Source of the DNA: a bacterium
GTDB lineage: Bacteria; Auribacterota; UBA3054
Assembly: GCA_017444325.1 (NCBI GenBank)
Contig: JAFSWV010000087.1
Location: forward strand, 1-9,176
Length of the DNA: 9,176 nucleotides
Direction of reading: 5' to 3'
Of the stretch, positions 1 to 6,562 are shown piece by piece. The notes below the pieces were generated by a model, which was given only the letters and a program-made list of their open reading frames with translations, was not told the DNA's origin and searched no databases. The position numbers and the translations under genes are program-made. Each line of letters starts with the position of its first letter. The stretch's first letter is position 1.

Positions 1-666
1 AACATCTATGACAAGCACGGCGAAGACGTCATCAGCATCTACCCGGACACGCTGAATTATTTCCAATCTTCCAAAAGACAGAGAAGACTGGAACGCCAGA
101 AATTTCTCGACCGCCTTCAGGTCCTGAAAAAGACCGGCTGCATCAGGAATGACGCCCTTACCAACAAGGGCCGCTTCGCCTGCTGGTTCTTCGGCTACGA
201 GCTCATCATGTCCGAGCTCTTCATGGAAGGCCTCCTTGACCGCTGGGATCCGGCGGAGTTGGGCTTAGCCCTAGCCACGCTCGTCTATGAAGCGAAACCG
301 GGCTCTCCTCCCATCAGGCATCTTCCCAACCGCCTCGCAAAAGTTTTAAGGGAAGTCACGAAAGCCTACTATCAGATCGAAATAGTGGAAGGTTCCTACC
401 GCATCGAGAATCCCGTAAGAGCGCCGGAACCGAATCTTATGAAAGCAACGGAACTCTGGCTCAAGAACGCCAACTTCCAGGACGCTGTCCAGGCTTCCAA
501 GATAGACGAAGGCGAATTGATCCGCTATTTTAGGATGATCATCCAGCTCGCCAGACAGCTTGCCATCGCGCCCGGCGTCTCCGACAAAATAAAAAGCACC
601 GCCGAAGACTTGAAACGCCTGATGGACCGCGGCGTAGTTGACGCCGAACGCCAGCTGCGCTCCTAA
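1..666 (+). CDS. DEAD/DEAH-box RNA helicase (Ski2-like), C-terminal DSHCT domain, 5'-truncated by the window edge
   Basis: The reading frame is open from base 1 to a TAA at 664-666, giving 221 residues with no start codon inside the window. The ATG at 208 is internal, because clear family sequence precedes it. The protein fits the DSHCT domain found at the C-terminus of Ski2/Mtr4/Dob1-type RNA helicases. It has a leading segment ending in a basic, helical stretch (KRQRRLERQKFLDRLQVLKK), then GCIRNDALTNKGRFA, then the helical core GYELIMSELFMEGLLDRWDP and a VYEAK motif. In known homologues this helical domain packs on the helicase core and helps guide RNA; in bacteria such proteins are usually assigned to RNA processing or decay. 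The ATPase motifs lie off the left edge, so catalytic competence cannot be judged. The stop is one base from the stop of the convergent GH89 gene. Confidence 0.82.
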   Translation, partial: NIYDKHGEDVISIYPDTLNYFQSSKRQRRLERQKFLDRLQVLKKTGCIRNDALTNKGRFACWFFGYELIMSELFMEGLLDRWDPAELGLALATLVYEAKPGSPPIRHLPNRLAKVLREVTKAYYQIEIVEGSYRIENPVRAPEPNLMKATELWLKNANFQDAVQASKIDEGELIRYFRMIIQLARQLAIAPGVSDKIKSTAEDLKRLMDRGVVDAERQLRS

Positions 667-667
667 A

Positions 668-3196
668 CTATTTCAGATATATTCCGGCCCAATGGTCGCT
701 TTGCACCAAAGCGCGGTCGAATTCCAGAATGATCTTTCCTTTTCCGAGCGGCTTCTTGGTTTTCAGCGTATAGCGATGCTCGTCGCCGTGCACGAAGTCT
801 TTCTGATATTCCAGCGGCTTGAAGACCAGCCTCGGTTTCCCATCCCTTTTGAAATAGACTTTCATCGGCACAGCGTTCGCCGGCCCCTTTATGATGACCG
901 TTATTTCGTTTTTATCCTTGAACTCTTCCGGCAGTTCGAACGTTTTCCCGGTGATAGGCTCCTTGCTGTCGCCGAACCCGAAGCCGGCGTATTGTTTTCC
1001 CCTGTCCAGCAAAAGCATTTCATCCACGACGCCAGCCGAGTATTCGTAATCCTTCTGAGCTTGTTCCAAAACTTCTTTGCAAGCGCCCTGCCAATCAGGA
1101 TTAATTTCCCTGTAACCTTCCTTGTCGCTGCCGGCGTTCCAGAAGTCTTTCTCGATATCCCTTAATTCCCACTGGATGTCATCTTCCTTTATTCCCGCCG
1201 CCAGCCTTCTCAGATAATGCTGCCACTCGCTGTTGTGGTAGTAGATGATGCCGCTCCACGCTCTCGTAGCGTAGCCGTTCAAAAATCCTCCCCAGGCCGT
1301 CACCAATCTCTTGGCGTCGCTGGCGTAATACTGCTTCTCCTCTTCATTAGAGCCCCACTCCCTGGCTCTATCCGCCCAACGTGACAACAGCAAATGCTCC
1401 CTGGTCGCCGCCAGTTTTTCCATCAAGCCGGCAAGCTTGTCAAGCCTATCCGTCGCCACGACCATCTCGTTCGTCTTTCCGAAGAGATAAAGATAAGCCG
1501 CCTCCATTATGATCCTGTCCGCAGCTACCATGCCGTAGCGCATGGTGAACTCCACGCAGTCATCGACATACAGTGAGCTCTTCGCGAACTCATTCGAACA
1601 GGACAGAAGATTAGGCAAACCGTCCTTCCAGCCCTCCTCGAAACTGTTGCGGGCCCAGGCCGACATATGCGGGCTCCCTTGGAAATGATAATGGTCGCCT
1701 TTATACCTGTAGAAGCTTTTCAGAAAATGAGCCCAGGCGTTTGAAACAGCCGGCGTATACGCGCCGTACCTATCCTCGCAATATTTAGCCAGCCAATCCT
1801 CAAGCTTACCTTCCTTCGCCTGCCAGGCCGAATCTGCCAGCATCTCGAAGACCACCTCGTTGTTGTCCAAGCCTTCCGGGGTCAGGCCCACGCCCACTTG
1901 CTTCCCCTTGTCGGGGTCCCCTTCCTGATCGAACATCTTGGAATAATTCTTCTGCAATTCCCCGTGCGGATCGTTGAAGCCTCCGAAGGTATGCGCGATG
2001 CACCTAAGCCACTCATGCCCGTAGAAACCGTCATGTTCTTTCCAGACCTGCATATTGTCGTTGGCCAGGTCGATTATGATTATTCCTCCTACAGGAATAT
2101 CTTTCAAGAACGACTGCACCGCTTCCCTTGTCCAGGTGTCTTTTTGGAAAAAGAACATCCAGCCCTGCATCACCCAGACAGCGTCCGAGATCGCCGCGTG
2201 GATCGCCTGATAGCTTTCCCTGCCGTACCTCTGAAGATCCTCATTCAAACTTGACGTCACCGGGATCTCCATCTCGTTGAAACTGTCCGCCAGAAAATAT
2301 TTCACCGGGCCGAACATGTTGGTGTAGGTCTGCATCCAGACTTTCGTCAACTCCGTGAACGTCTGCGTTCCCGGTTCTATCCACCAGGACTGACACTCGC
2401 CCGGCAGCGCGCACCAATGCGCCCTCGCGTGAAAATTCGTCTTGCCGTGCGCCTCCGCGTACTCTTCCGGCACAAAGCCGGCGAATCCAGGAACGACCGG
2501 CGTCATGCCGAACTCGCGCATCCTGGCCAGTATCTTGTCCTGAAGAACTTTCGTCTCATCGATGAACTTGTCCGGGCATGGTCCGTTGTGCTTATAAAGA
2601 TTGCCCATGATGAACCAAGGCAGATAGGCCGGCCCAGGGAAGTATTCCCTAAGCCCGGCTTCGCTCACGCCCTGATCCTGCCAGACCTTCCTTGCCACCG
2701 CCTGGAATCCCACCATCGCAAGCGGCATATTCACGCCGTGCAGCGCCAGCCAGTCCAGCTCCTCCTCCCAGCGGTCCCACTTCCAATACGGCGCGGTGTA
2801 GCCGAAAGTACAAACGTTGAAATGATGACGGAACTTATGCGGCGTCCCCCCGACAGTAAAACAAACGTCCGGATAATCCTCAACCTTAGGATGTCTCTGC
2901 TGCCATGTGACCATGACGCCTGCGACATCTTTCAGGTATTCGTAACAACCCCGGACGATAGCCAGATCGTTTTCCCCTTTGACTGAGACTTTCCCCTCCT
3001 TAGCCTCGTAGGAAAACGTATCGTATAGATTCGTGTTCAATGACGGAGCATAGGAAAGACGAAAGTGACTGCTGTCACCGAAGACTCTCTCCAAAACTCC
3101 GTACGCCGCCTCCGGCCGTTTGCCGCCTCCCTTTTCGCAAGCGCAAAAAGCCAAAGCGAAAACAGTCAGCAGAGCAAAAGCAAAACAACGTTTCAT
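668..3196 (-). CDS. Alpha-N-acetylglucosaminidase-like glycoside hydrolase, family GH89, probable lipoprotein
   Basis: This 842-residue protein resembles NAGLU (GH89), which removes terminal alpha-linked N-acetylglucosamine from glycans such as heparan sulfate or gastric-type mucin. The family block near residues 123-163 (FNVCTFGYT, WDRWEEELDWLALHGVNMPLA) is clear. The two catalytic acids fit E308 (in FNEME, human E316) and E447 (in PEGLDNNEVV, human E446). Residues 1-20 form a signal peptide with cysteines at 18 and 20. C20, followed by Glu, is a plausible lipidation site although the lipobox is not canonical. Rough layout: N-terminal domain to about 120, TIM-barrel catalytic domain to about 460, a helical domain, then about 95 beta-rich residues. 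At 842 residues it is about 100 longer than human NAGLU. The start is supported by AAGGTGA at 3201-3207, 4 nt from ATG, and by the promoter at 3227-3255. The exact substrate is unknown. Confidence 0.9.
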   Translation of the reverse strand: MKRCFAFALLTVFALAFCACEKGGGKRPEAAYGVLERVFGDSSHFRLSYAPSLNTNLYDTFSYEAKEGKVSVKGENDLAIVRGCYEYLKDVAGVMVTWQQRHPKVEDYPDVCFTVGGTPHKFRHHFNVCTFGYTAPYWKWDRWEEELDWLALHGVNMPLAMVGFQAVARKVWQDQGVSEAGLREYFPGPAYLPWFIMGNLYKHNGPCPDKFIDETKVLQDKILARMREFGMTPVVPGFAGFVPEEYAEAHGKTNFHARAHWCALPGECQSWWIEPGTQTFTELTKVWMQTYTNMFGPVKYFLADSFNEMEIPVTSSLNEDLQRYGRESYQAIHAAISDAVWVMQGWMFFFQKDTWTREAVQSFLKDIPVGGIIIIDLANDNMQVWKEHDGFYGHEWLRCIAHTFGGFNDPHGELQKNYSKMFDQEGDPDKGKQVGVGLTPEGLDNNEVVFEMLADSAWQAKEGKLEDWLAKYCEDRYGAYTPAVSNAWAHFLKSFYRYKGDHYHFQGSPHMSAWARNSFEEGWKDGLPNLLSCSNEFAKSSLYVDDCVEFTMRYGMVAADRIIMEAAYLYLFGKTNEMVVATDRLDKLAGLMEKLAATREHLLLSRWADRAREWGSNEEEKQYYASDAKRLVTAWGGFLNGYATRAWSGIIYYHNSEWQHYLRRLAAGIKEDDIQWELRDIEKDFWNAGSDKEGYREINPDWQGACKEVLEQAQKDYEYSAGVVDEMLLLDRGKQYAGFGFGDSKEPITGKTFELPEEFKDKNEITVIIKGPANAVPMKVYFKRDGKPRLVFKPLEYQKDFVHGDEHRYTLKTKKPLGKGKIILEFDRALVQSDHWAGIYLK
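697..713. other. Perfect 7-bp hairpin just past the convergent stop codons
   Basis: CGCTTTG, a 3-nt loop CAC, then CAAAGCG. It starts 31 nt beyond the helicase stop and lies in the last codons of the GH89 gene. Neither strand has a U-run directly after the stem, so it is not a standard intrinsic terminator. It could slow exonucleases or polymerase on the helicase transcript, or it may simply be coding sequence that happens to pair. Confidence 0.35.
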
Positions 3197-3226
3197 AATT
3201 TCACCTTATTGTTCATTCTCAAAAGC

Positions 3227-3273
3227 ATTTTAACATATGAAAACACATGAAACAAACAATGCGCTTTGGGAAC
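3227..3273 (-). promoter_or_regulatory. Promoter of the GH89 gene with conserved 24-nt upstream block
   Basis: Read on the minus strand, a -35 hexamer TTGTTT (3250-3255) is followed by a 17-nt spacer and a -10 hexamer TAAAAT (3227-3232). The predicted transcript would start near 3220, about 24 nt before the ATG. The 24 nt ending in the -35 (3250-3273, beginning GTTCC and containing GCGCATT) match the equivalent block at 6539-6562 at 18 of 24 positions. The spacer here is unrelated to the spacers of the other two copies, so the similarity is confined to the upstream block and the two hexamers. Confidence 0.72.
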
Positions 3274-3282
3274 CGCAATTAC

Positions 3283-3319
3283 CTATATAAAAGAAACCGG
3301 CCGGAAAATTCCGGCCGGT
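3283..3319 (-). terminator. Rho-independent terminator after the 3344-4060 gene
   Basis: A perfect inverted repeat with arms ACCGGCCGGAA and TTCCGGCCGGT (3296-3306 and 3309-3319) can be drawn as a 9-bp GC-rich stem with a 6-nt loop. On the minus strand it is followed at once by a T-rich run, TTCTTTTATATAG (3283-3295). It lies 24 nt past the stop of the PEP-CTERM gene. It separates that gene from the GH89 promoter, which begins just downstream at 3273. Confidence 0.9.
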
Positions 3320-3343
3320 CATCAAAAAATCTATCTGTAAAAA

Positions 3344-4060
3344 TTACGACCTCTTGCGAAGGAAGAACAGACCAGCGAACGCCAACAGACCAAGCGAGGC
3401 CGGTTCCGGAACGAGATCGATGTTTATATCGTCGATGAATGTGGGCTCCGTATCAGTCCATTCTTTACTCAATGAAAGCTTCCCAATGTCTCCAGATCCG
3501 CCTTCCGATGTGTCAAACGGGATATCCTGAAGCGAGATAACATCTCCGGCAGCATCTTTGGAAATCTCAAACGTCTTAAAGACGTTGTTCTTCACATCCA
3601 GCCTGATGGTGGCAAAATACCAACTATTAGGATCGATATTCAAAGCCGGAGCATTCCATGGGTTATCGAAAGTTATCATGGAACTTTGAATTGCGAACTT
3701 TTTAATGCGTTTACCTTCGGTGTCAAAAAGTTGGTATCTTACAAAGGAAGTTCCAGGTATAAAGGCAAAAGAGAAAAGAACATCCGCAGAATAAGGATTG
3801 ACATATGATATATCATGTGAAATTCCGACTCCCTTGGTAGTGTTTGTGAAGCACAGACACTGTGCGCCGGAATAAGAGACGTTGTTTGTGACAAAAATAA
3901 AATTAAAGTTTTCTCCGTTCCTATACCATCCCTGTTGATTGTAAACGGAACCAAGATTAAACCCTTCGCCTGCTTCAAAATCACATGAGAAGACCTTCAC
4001 ACTTTCAGCGAAAGCGACTCCGGTCAGAAGAGCAAACGTTAAGACTAGAACTTTTTTCAT
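3344..4060 (-). CDS. Secreted PEP-CTERM sorting-domain protein (lone gene with own promoter)
   Basis: A 238-residue exported protein of unknown function. Residues 1-18 form a signal peptide ending AFA. The C-terminus carries the tripartite PEP-CTERM pattern: VPEP at 217-220, a hydrophobic helix, then RKRS. In known systems an exosortase cleaves this tail and the protein is retained at or released from the cell surface, usually alongside exopolysaccharide. The body opens with DFEAGEGF, a start common to lectin/LamG-like beta-sandwich proteins of this bacterial group. It shares NFNF, RIKKFAI, a DNP element, WTDT and FIDD with the 4162-4911 protein, so the two are distant paralogues. The start is supported by AAAGGTAA at 4066-4073 and the promoter at 4109-4137. 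By eye the gene is richer in A+T than its neighbours. It is followed by a strong terminator. Binding partners cannot be read from the sequence. Confidence 0.85.
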   Translation of the reverse strand: MKKVLVLTFALLTGVAFAESVKVFSCDFEAGEGFNLGSVYNQQGWYRNGENFNFIFVTNNVSYSGAQCLCFTNTTKGVGISHDISYVNPYSADVLFSFAFIPGTSFVRYQLFDTEGKRIKKFAIQSSMITFDNPWNAPALNIDPNSWYFATIRLDVKNNVFKTFEISKDAAGDVISLQDIPFDTSEGGSGDIGKLSLSKEWTDTEPTFIDDINIDLVPEPASLGLLAFAGLFFLRKRS

Positions 4061-4087
4061 AGTTTTTACCTTTAATAAAAAGTTACT

Positions 4088-4100
4088 TATTATTATTATT
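4088..4100. repeat. Short trinucleotide repeat (about four ATT/AAT units) in the leader of the 3344-4060 gene
   Basis: The plus strand reads TATTATTATTATT. On the minus strand this puts AAT units at or just after the predicted transcription start (about 4102) and upstream of the ribosome binding site. The corresponding leader at 6481-6510 has T-rich sequence but no such repeat. Confidence 0.6.
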
Positions 4101-4104
4101 GTCC

Positions 4105-4155
4105 GAATATTTTACCGAAGATAAACTGCAAAAACAAGTGATGCGTTTTTAGAAT
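4105..4155 (-). promoter_or_regulatory. Promoter of the 3344-4060 PEP-CTERM gene with conserved upstream block
   Basis: The minus strand carries TTGTTT (4132-4137), a 17-nt spacer and TAAAAT (4109-4114). The whole 51-nt block matches 6511-6562 at 43 positions with a single 1-nt gap, spacer included. The 24 nt ending in the -35 (4132-4155) match the 6539-6562 block at 19 of 24. This copy contains a possible operator: AAAAAC and GTTTTT as inverted arms 9 nt apart, the right arm overlapping the -35. No terminator is visible between the stop at 4162 and this promoter, so read-through from the upstream three-gene run is possible. Confidence 0.75.
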
Positions 4156-4161
4156 GGATCT

Positions 4162-4911
4162 TTATCCGCGCCTGCGAAGCAGGAGCAATCCGACGAGCGC
4201 CACAAGGCCTATAAATACCGGTTCCGGGATGGTCATTGTTGTGACGGTCAGGTCGTCGATGTAGGAATGCGTGTTGGTGTCGGTCCATTCCGTCGCGATG
4301 GCAAAGCCGCCGGGTTCGCCGAAAGCAGAAGACTGGTTGTCATACATAGCCCTCGTCTCGAGCAGCGCGTTAGTGGCATACGCCTCAAAGATCTGTATCG
4401 GCTCGATGAAACTGTCATTGGGATCAAAGCTCAAGCTAACTCTGTACCAGGCGGTGGTGTCAAGTTCACTTCTAAAAACAATCGCATCGTAAGGATTGTC
4501 AAGCGTCAGCTGCTTGGAACTGATGGCAAATTTCTTTATCCGCTGATTTTTGAAATCAGTGACATGGAAGCGCACCGGGCCTTCGCTAGGCCTCATCATG
4601 AAGGATATGGTGACAGGCAGGCTGTCCGGATTTTCATATTCGAACGTTGTCTTGCTGCCGCTGTTTTTAGCGTCATCAGTGAAAACATAAACGGAATTGT
4701 TTCCGTTGAAAGCTTCGGTATCGTCAACGAGCCTGAAGTTAAAATTCTCATTGAAAGACGTCCAGCCGCACTGTCCGTTCAAAGCCCCCAGCACGTAGCC
4801 TTCGGCTTCCTCAAAGCCGACTGACAGAACAGTCTCATAGCCGTCCAAATCATCTGCGAAGAGCCCCTGGGCCAGCGCCGCGAGCACCAAAAGAATCAAA
4901 AGTTTTTTCAT
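4162..4911 (-). CDS. Secreted PEP-CTERM sorting-domain protein, third gene of the 6470-4162 run
   Basis: A 249-residue exported protein of unknown function. I chose the ATG at 4911 because it begins a clean signal peptide (MKKLLILLVLAALAQGLFA). The in-frame ATG at 4962 would add 17 polar residues ahead of it and overlap the previous gene. The C-terminus has IPEP at 228-231, a hydrophobic helix and RRRG, a PEP-CTERM tail. The body begins GFEEAEGYVLGALNGQCGW, a lectin-like beta-sandwich opening, and shares NFNF, RIKKFAI, LDNP, WTDT and YIDD with the 3344-4060 protein. The gap to the upstream gene is only 14 nt. The ribosome binding site is weak (GGGA, 9 nt from the ATG), which suggests translational coupling. 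It has no promoter of its own that I can see. Confidence 0.83.
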   Translation of the reverse strand: MKKLLILLVLAALAQGLFADDLDGYETVLSVGFEEAEGYVLGALNGQCGWTSFNENFNFRLVDDTEAFNGNNSVYVFTDDAKNSGSKTTFEYENPDSLPVTISFMMRPSEGPVRFHVTDFKNQRIKKFAISSKQLTLDNPYDAIVFRSELDTTAWYRVSLSFDPNDSFIEPIQIFEAYATNALLETRAMYDNQSSAFGEPGGFAIATEWTDTNTHSYIDDLTVTTMTIPEPVFIGLVALVGLLLLRRRG

Positions 4912-4925
4912 CGTCTTAAATCCCG

Positions 4926-5699
4926 TTAAGAAATTGCTTGCCCTCGCTTGCGCAGAAAACACAGGCCAACCAAAGCCAGCAGGCCAACACTCGCCGTCTC
5001 AGGAATGACTTCCACAGTAATGTCGTCGACACATCCGGTATTCTGAAGACGGATGCTATTCGGATATTTTCCCATTTCAGGCTTGGCATAGTGCTTGTAA
5101 CATAACTGATAGCCAGCTGTTTCGGAATCAAATTCCATATCGTCGATATAAAGGGAAAGAATAGTCCTTGTAGCAGGATCGATTATGCCGCCGACCTTGT
5201 ACCAAACGTCGGCTTGCAGATTGTTCCCTTCCCAACTGGGAGTATTGCCAGTTCCATCCCCGTGACAAAACCAAAAACGATTGTTTTTGATCTGGAATTC
5301 CATTATTTCAAGTTCTGTCGTAAAAGAACCGGTCAAGCCCTGGAATTTTATGTACCAAGTATTGGGGGCATCGCTCGGCCACTTTACGTAAGCGTAAACG
5401 TCCAACGGCAGTCCGGCATATTCAGCTTCATATACTTCGGAAATGTCGAAAGTATTGATGAAGTTCAAATATTTTTCACCAGCCTGTTTGGCATACTGTC
5501 CCCCGACCGCCGGATCATCGGACTCGGCCGAACAATCGCCTGTGCGAGTGTCGGCCTTATACCAAGTGCCGACGCCGTCGATCGTAGCGCCGCCAGTAAA
5601 TCCCTCATCAGCCTCGAAACCGCATTTGTAAAGAGTCTCACCGTCGGCAAAGGATGCGACAGTTATAAGAGCCAAGGCCAAAGTAAAAAGCTTTTTCAT
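4926..5699 (-). CDS. Secreted protein with degenerate PEP-CTERM-like tail (PET instead of PEP), middle gene of the run
   Basis: A 257-residue exported protein. The signal peptide covers about residues 1-18 (ending ASFA). The body is about 81% identical to the 5715-6470 protein (163 of 200 residues, positions 31-230, no gaps). It keeps cysteines 26, 56, 145 and 223, the block EIMEFQIKNNRFWFCHGDGT and the GCVDD element. It also has an extra Cys200. The C-terminus departs from its paralogues in two ways. The sorting motif reads IPETAS, with threonine (ACG) replacing the second proline. The basic tail RKRG is followed by QAIS, so the protein does not end on the basic residues. Sorting by an exosortase may therefore be weaker or lost, leaving a tail-anchored protein. 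The gap to the upstream stop is 15 nt with no good ribosome binding site, consistent with coupling. Function unknown. Confidence 0.83.
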   Translation of the reverse strand: MKKLFTLALALITVASFADGETLYKCGFEADEGFTGGATIDGVGTWYKADTRTGDCSAESDDPAVGGQYAKQAGEKYLNFINTFDISEVYEAEYAGLPLDVYAYVKWPSDAPNTWYIKFQGLTGSFTTELEIMEFQIKNNRFWFCHGDGTGNTPSWEGNNLQADVWYKVGGIIDPATRTILSLYIDDMEFDSETAGYQLCYKHYAKPEMGKYPNSIRLQNTGCVDDITVEVIPETASVGLLALVGLCFLRKRGQAIS

Positions 5700-6380
5700 T
5701 CCGCAATCGAAAGATTATTTTCTGCGAAGAAGGACTAAACCAAAAAGCGCCAATAAGCCCAAAGCAGGTTCCGGAACGACTTCAACAGTAAAATCATCAA
5801 CGCAGCCGGAGTTCATAAGACGGAGGCTGTTGGGATAATTACCCATTTCAGGCTTTGTGTAGTGCTTGTAATACAGGTCATGCCCGGCTGTCGTAGCATT
5901 GTATTCCTGATCGTCGATGTAAAGATATCTTATCTTTTTCGTGGCCGGTTCTATGACGCCGCCGACCTTGTACCAGGTGTCAGCCTGCAAATTGCTGCCC
6001 TGCCAACTGGGGGTGTCTCCGGTACCGTCGCCATGGCAGAACCAGAAACGGTTATTCTTGATCTGGAATTCCATGATTTCAAGTTCTGACGTATAAGAAC
6101 CGGTCAAGCCCTGAAATTTAAGATACCAAGTATTAGGTGAGTCGCTCGGCCACTTTACATAAGCGTAAACGTTCAAGGGCAGTCCGGCGTACTGGGCTTC
6201 ATATACCCCGGAAATGTCAAAAGTATTGATGAAGTTCAAATACTTGTCGCCGCTCTGTTTGGCATACTGCCCGCCGACCGCCGGATCGTCCGTTTCGGCC
6301 GTGCAATCACCTGTGCGAGTGTCAGCCTGATACCATGTTCCGACTCCGTTGATCGTAGCGCCAGCCGTAAAACCTTCGGA
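5010..6380 (-). repeat. Tandem gene duplication: 5010-5609 and 5781-6380 are direct repeats
   Basis: Two 600-nt stretches, encoding residues 31-230 of adjacent genes, align without a single indel. The proteins are about 81% identical, with long matching runs visible at DNA level (for example around 5295-5325 and 6060-6090). Similarity fades at the signal peptide and the C-terminal anchor on both sides. This points to a tandem duplication followed by divergence at the ends. Confidence 0.9.
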
Positions 6381-6470
6381 CGATTCAAAATCGCAGTTGT
6401 AAAGCACCACGCTTTCAGCAAAAGCAGCGCCGGTCAAAAGGACGAGCGTCAGGACTAAAGCTTTTTTCAT
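5715..6470 (-). CDS. Secreted PEP-CTERM sorting-domain protein, first gene of the 6470-4162 run
   Basis: A 251-residue exported protein of unknown function. The signal peptide covers residues 1-18 (ending AAFA). The C-terminus has VPEPALG at 232-238, a hydrophobic helix and RRK as the last residues, a canonical PEP-CTERM tail. The body opens DFESSEGF and holds four cysteines (26, 56, 145, 223) that are conserved in its neighbour, suggesting disulfides. Its FWFCHGDGTGDTPSW and YIDD strands fit a jelly-roll, laminin-G/concanavalin-type domain; this fold assignment is an inference. The start is supported by TGGTGA at 6475-6480 and the promoter at 6515-6544. Its leader and signal peptide closely match those of the 3344-4060 gene, while its body matches the next gene in the run. 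Confidence 0.86.
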   Translation of the reverse strand: MKKALVLTLVLLTGAAFAESVVLYNCDFESSEGFTAGATINGVGTWYQADTRTGDCTAETDDPAVGGQYAKQSGDKYLNFINTFDISGVYEAQYAGLPLNVYAYVKWPSDSPNTWYLKFQGLTGSYTSELEIMEFQIKNNRFWFCHGDGTGDTPSWQGSNLQADTWYKVGGVIEPATKKIRYLYIDDQEYNATTAGHDLYYKHYTKPEMGNYPNSLRLMNSGCVDDFTVEVVPEPALGLLALFGLVLLRRK

Positions 6471-6510
6471 ATTTTCACCATTTGGTTAAAAGTTATTTTT
6501 GTTTTCTTTC

Positions 6511-6562
6511 GATTATTTTACCGAAGGTAAACCGCTAAAAACAAGTAATGTATTTTTGGAAC
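6511..6562 (-). promoter_or_regulatory. Promoter of the three-gene PEP-CTERM run with conserved upstream block
   Basis: The minus strand carries TTGTTT (6539-6544), an 18-nt spacer and TAAAAT (6515-6520). The predicted transcript would start about 40 nt before the ATG at 6470. The block is nearly the same as 4105-4155. The 24 nt ending in the -35 begin GTTCCAAAAA and contain CATTACTTG, matching the GH89 promoter block at 18 of 24. The AAAAA and TTTTT arms around the -35 keep part of the inverted repeat seen at 4132-4155. Confidence 0.75.

Noticed and set aside
638..2986. Long plus-strand open frames opposite the GH89 gene (638-1165, 1898-2254, 2417-2986)
   Set aside because: They lie antisense to a gene with clear family motifs and catalytic residues, show no recognisable domain, and are best explained by the codon bias of the real gene.
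3805..3816. 12-bp perfect palindrome ATGATATATCAT as an operator
   Set aside because: It lies in the coding part of the 3344-4060 gene, encodes ordinary residues, and is not repeated at the other promoters.
4171..4183. CCTGC-GAA-GCAGG hairpin at the end of the 4162-4911 gene as a terminator
   Set aside because: The stem is only 5 bp, lies within the final codons, and no T-run follows on the minus strand.
4162..4962. Upstream in-frame ATG at 4962 for the 4162-4911 gene
   Set aside because: It would place 17 polar residues before a clean signal peptide and overlap the preceding gene; the ATG at 4911 fits export and the 14-nt operon spacing.
4267..5738. Plus-strand open frames opposite the PEP-CTERM genes (4267-4824, 5214-5738)
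   Set aside because: They are antisense to genes with signal peptides, paralogue conservation and sorting tails. No ribosome binding site or family pattern supports them.
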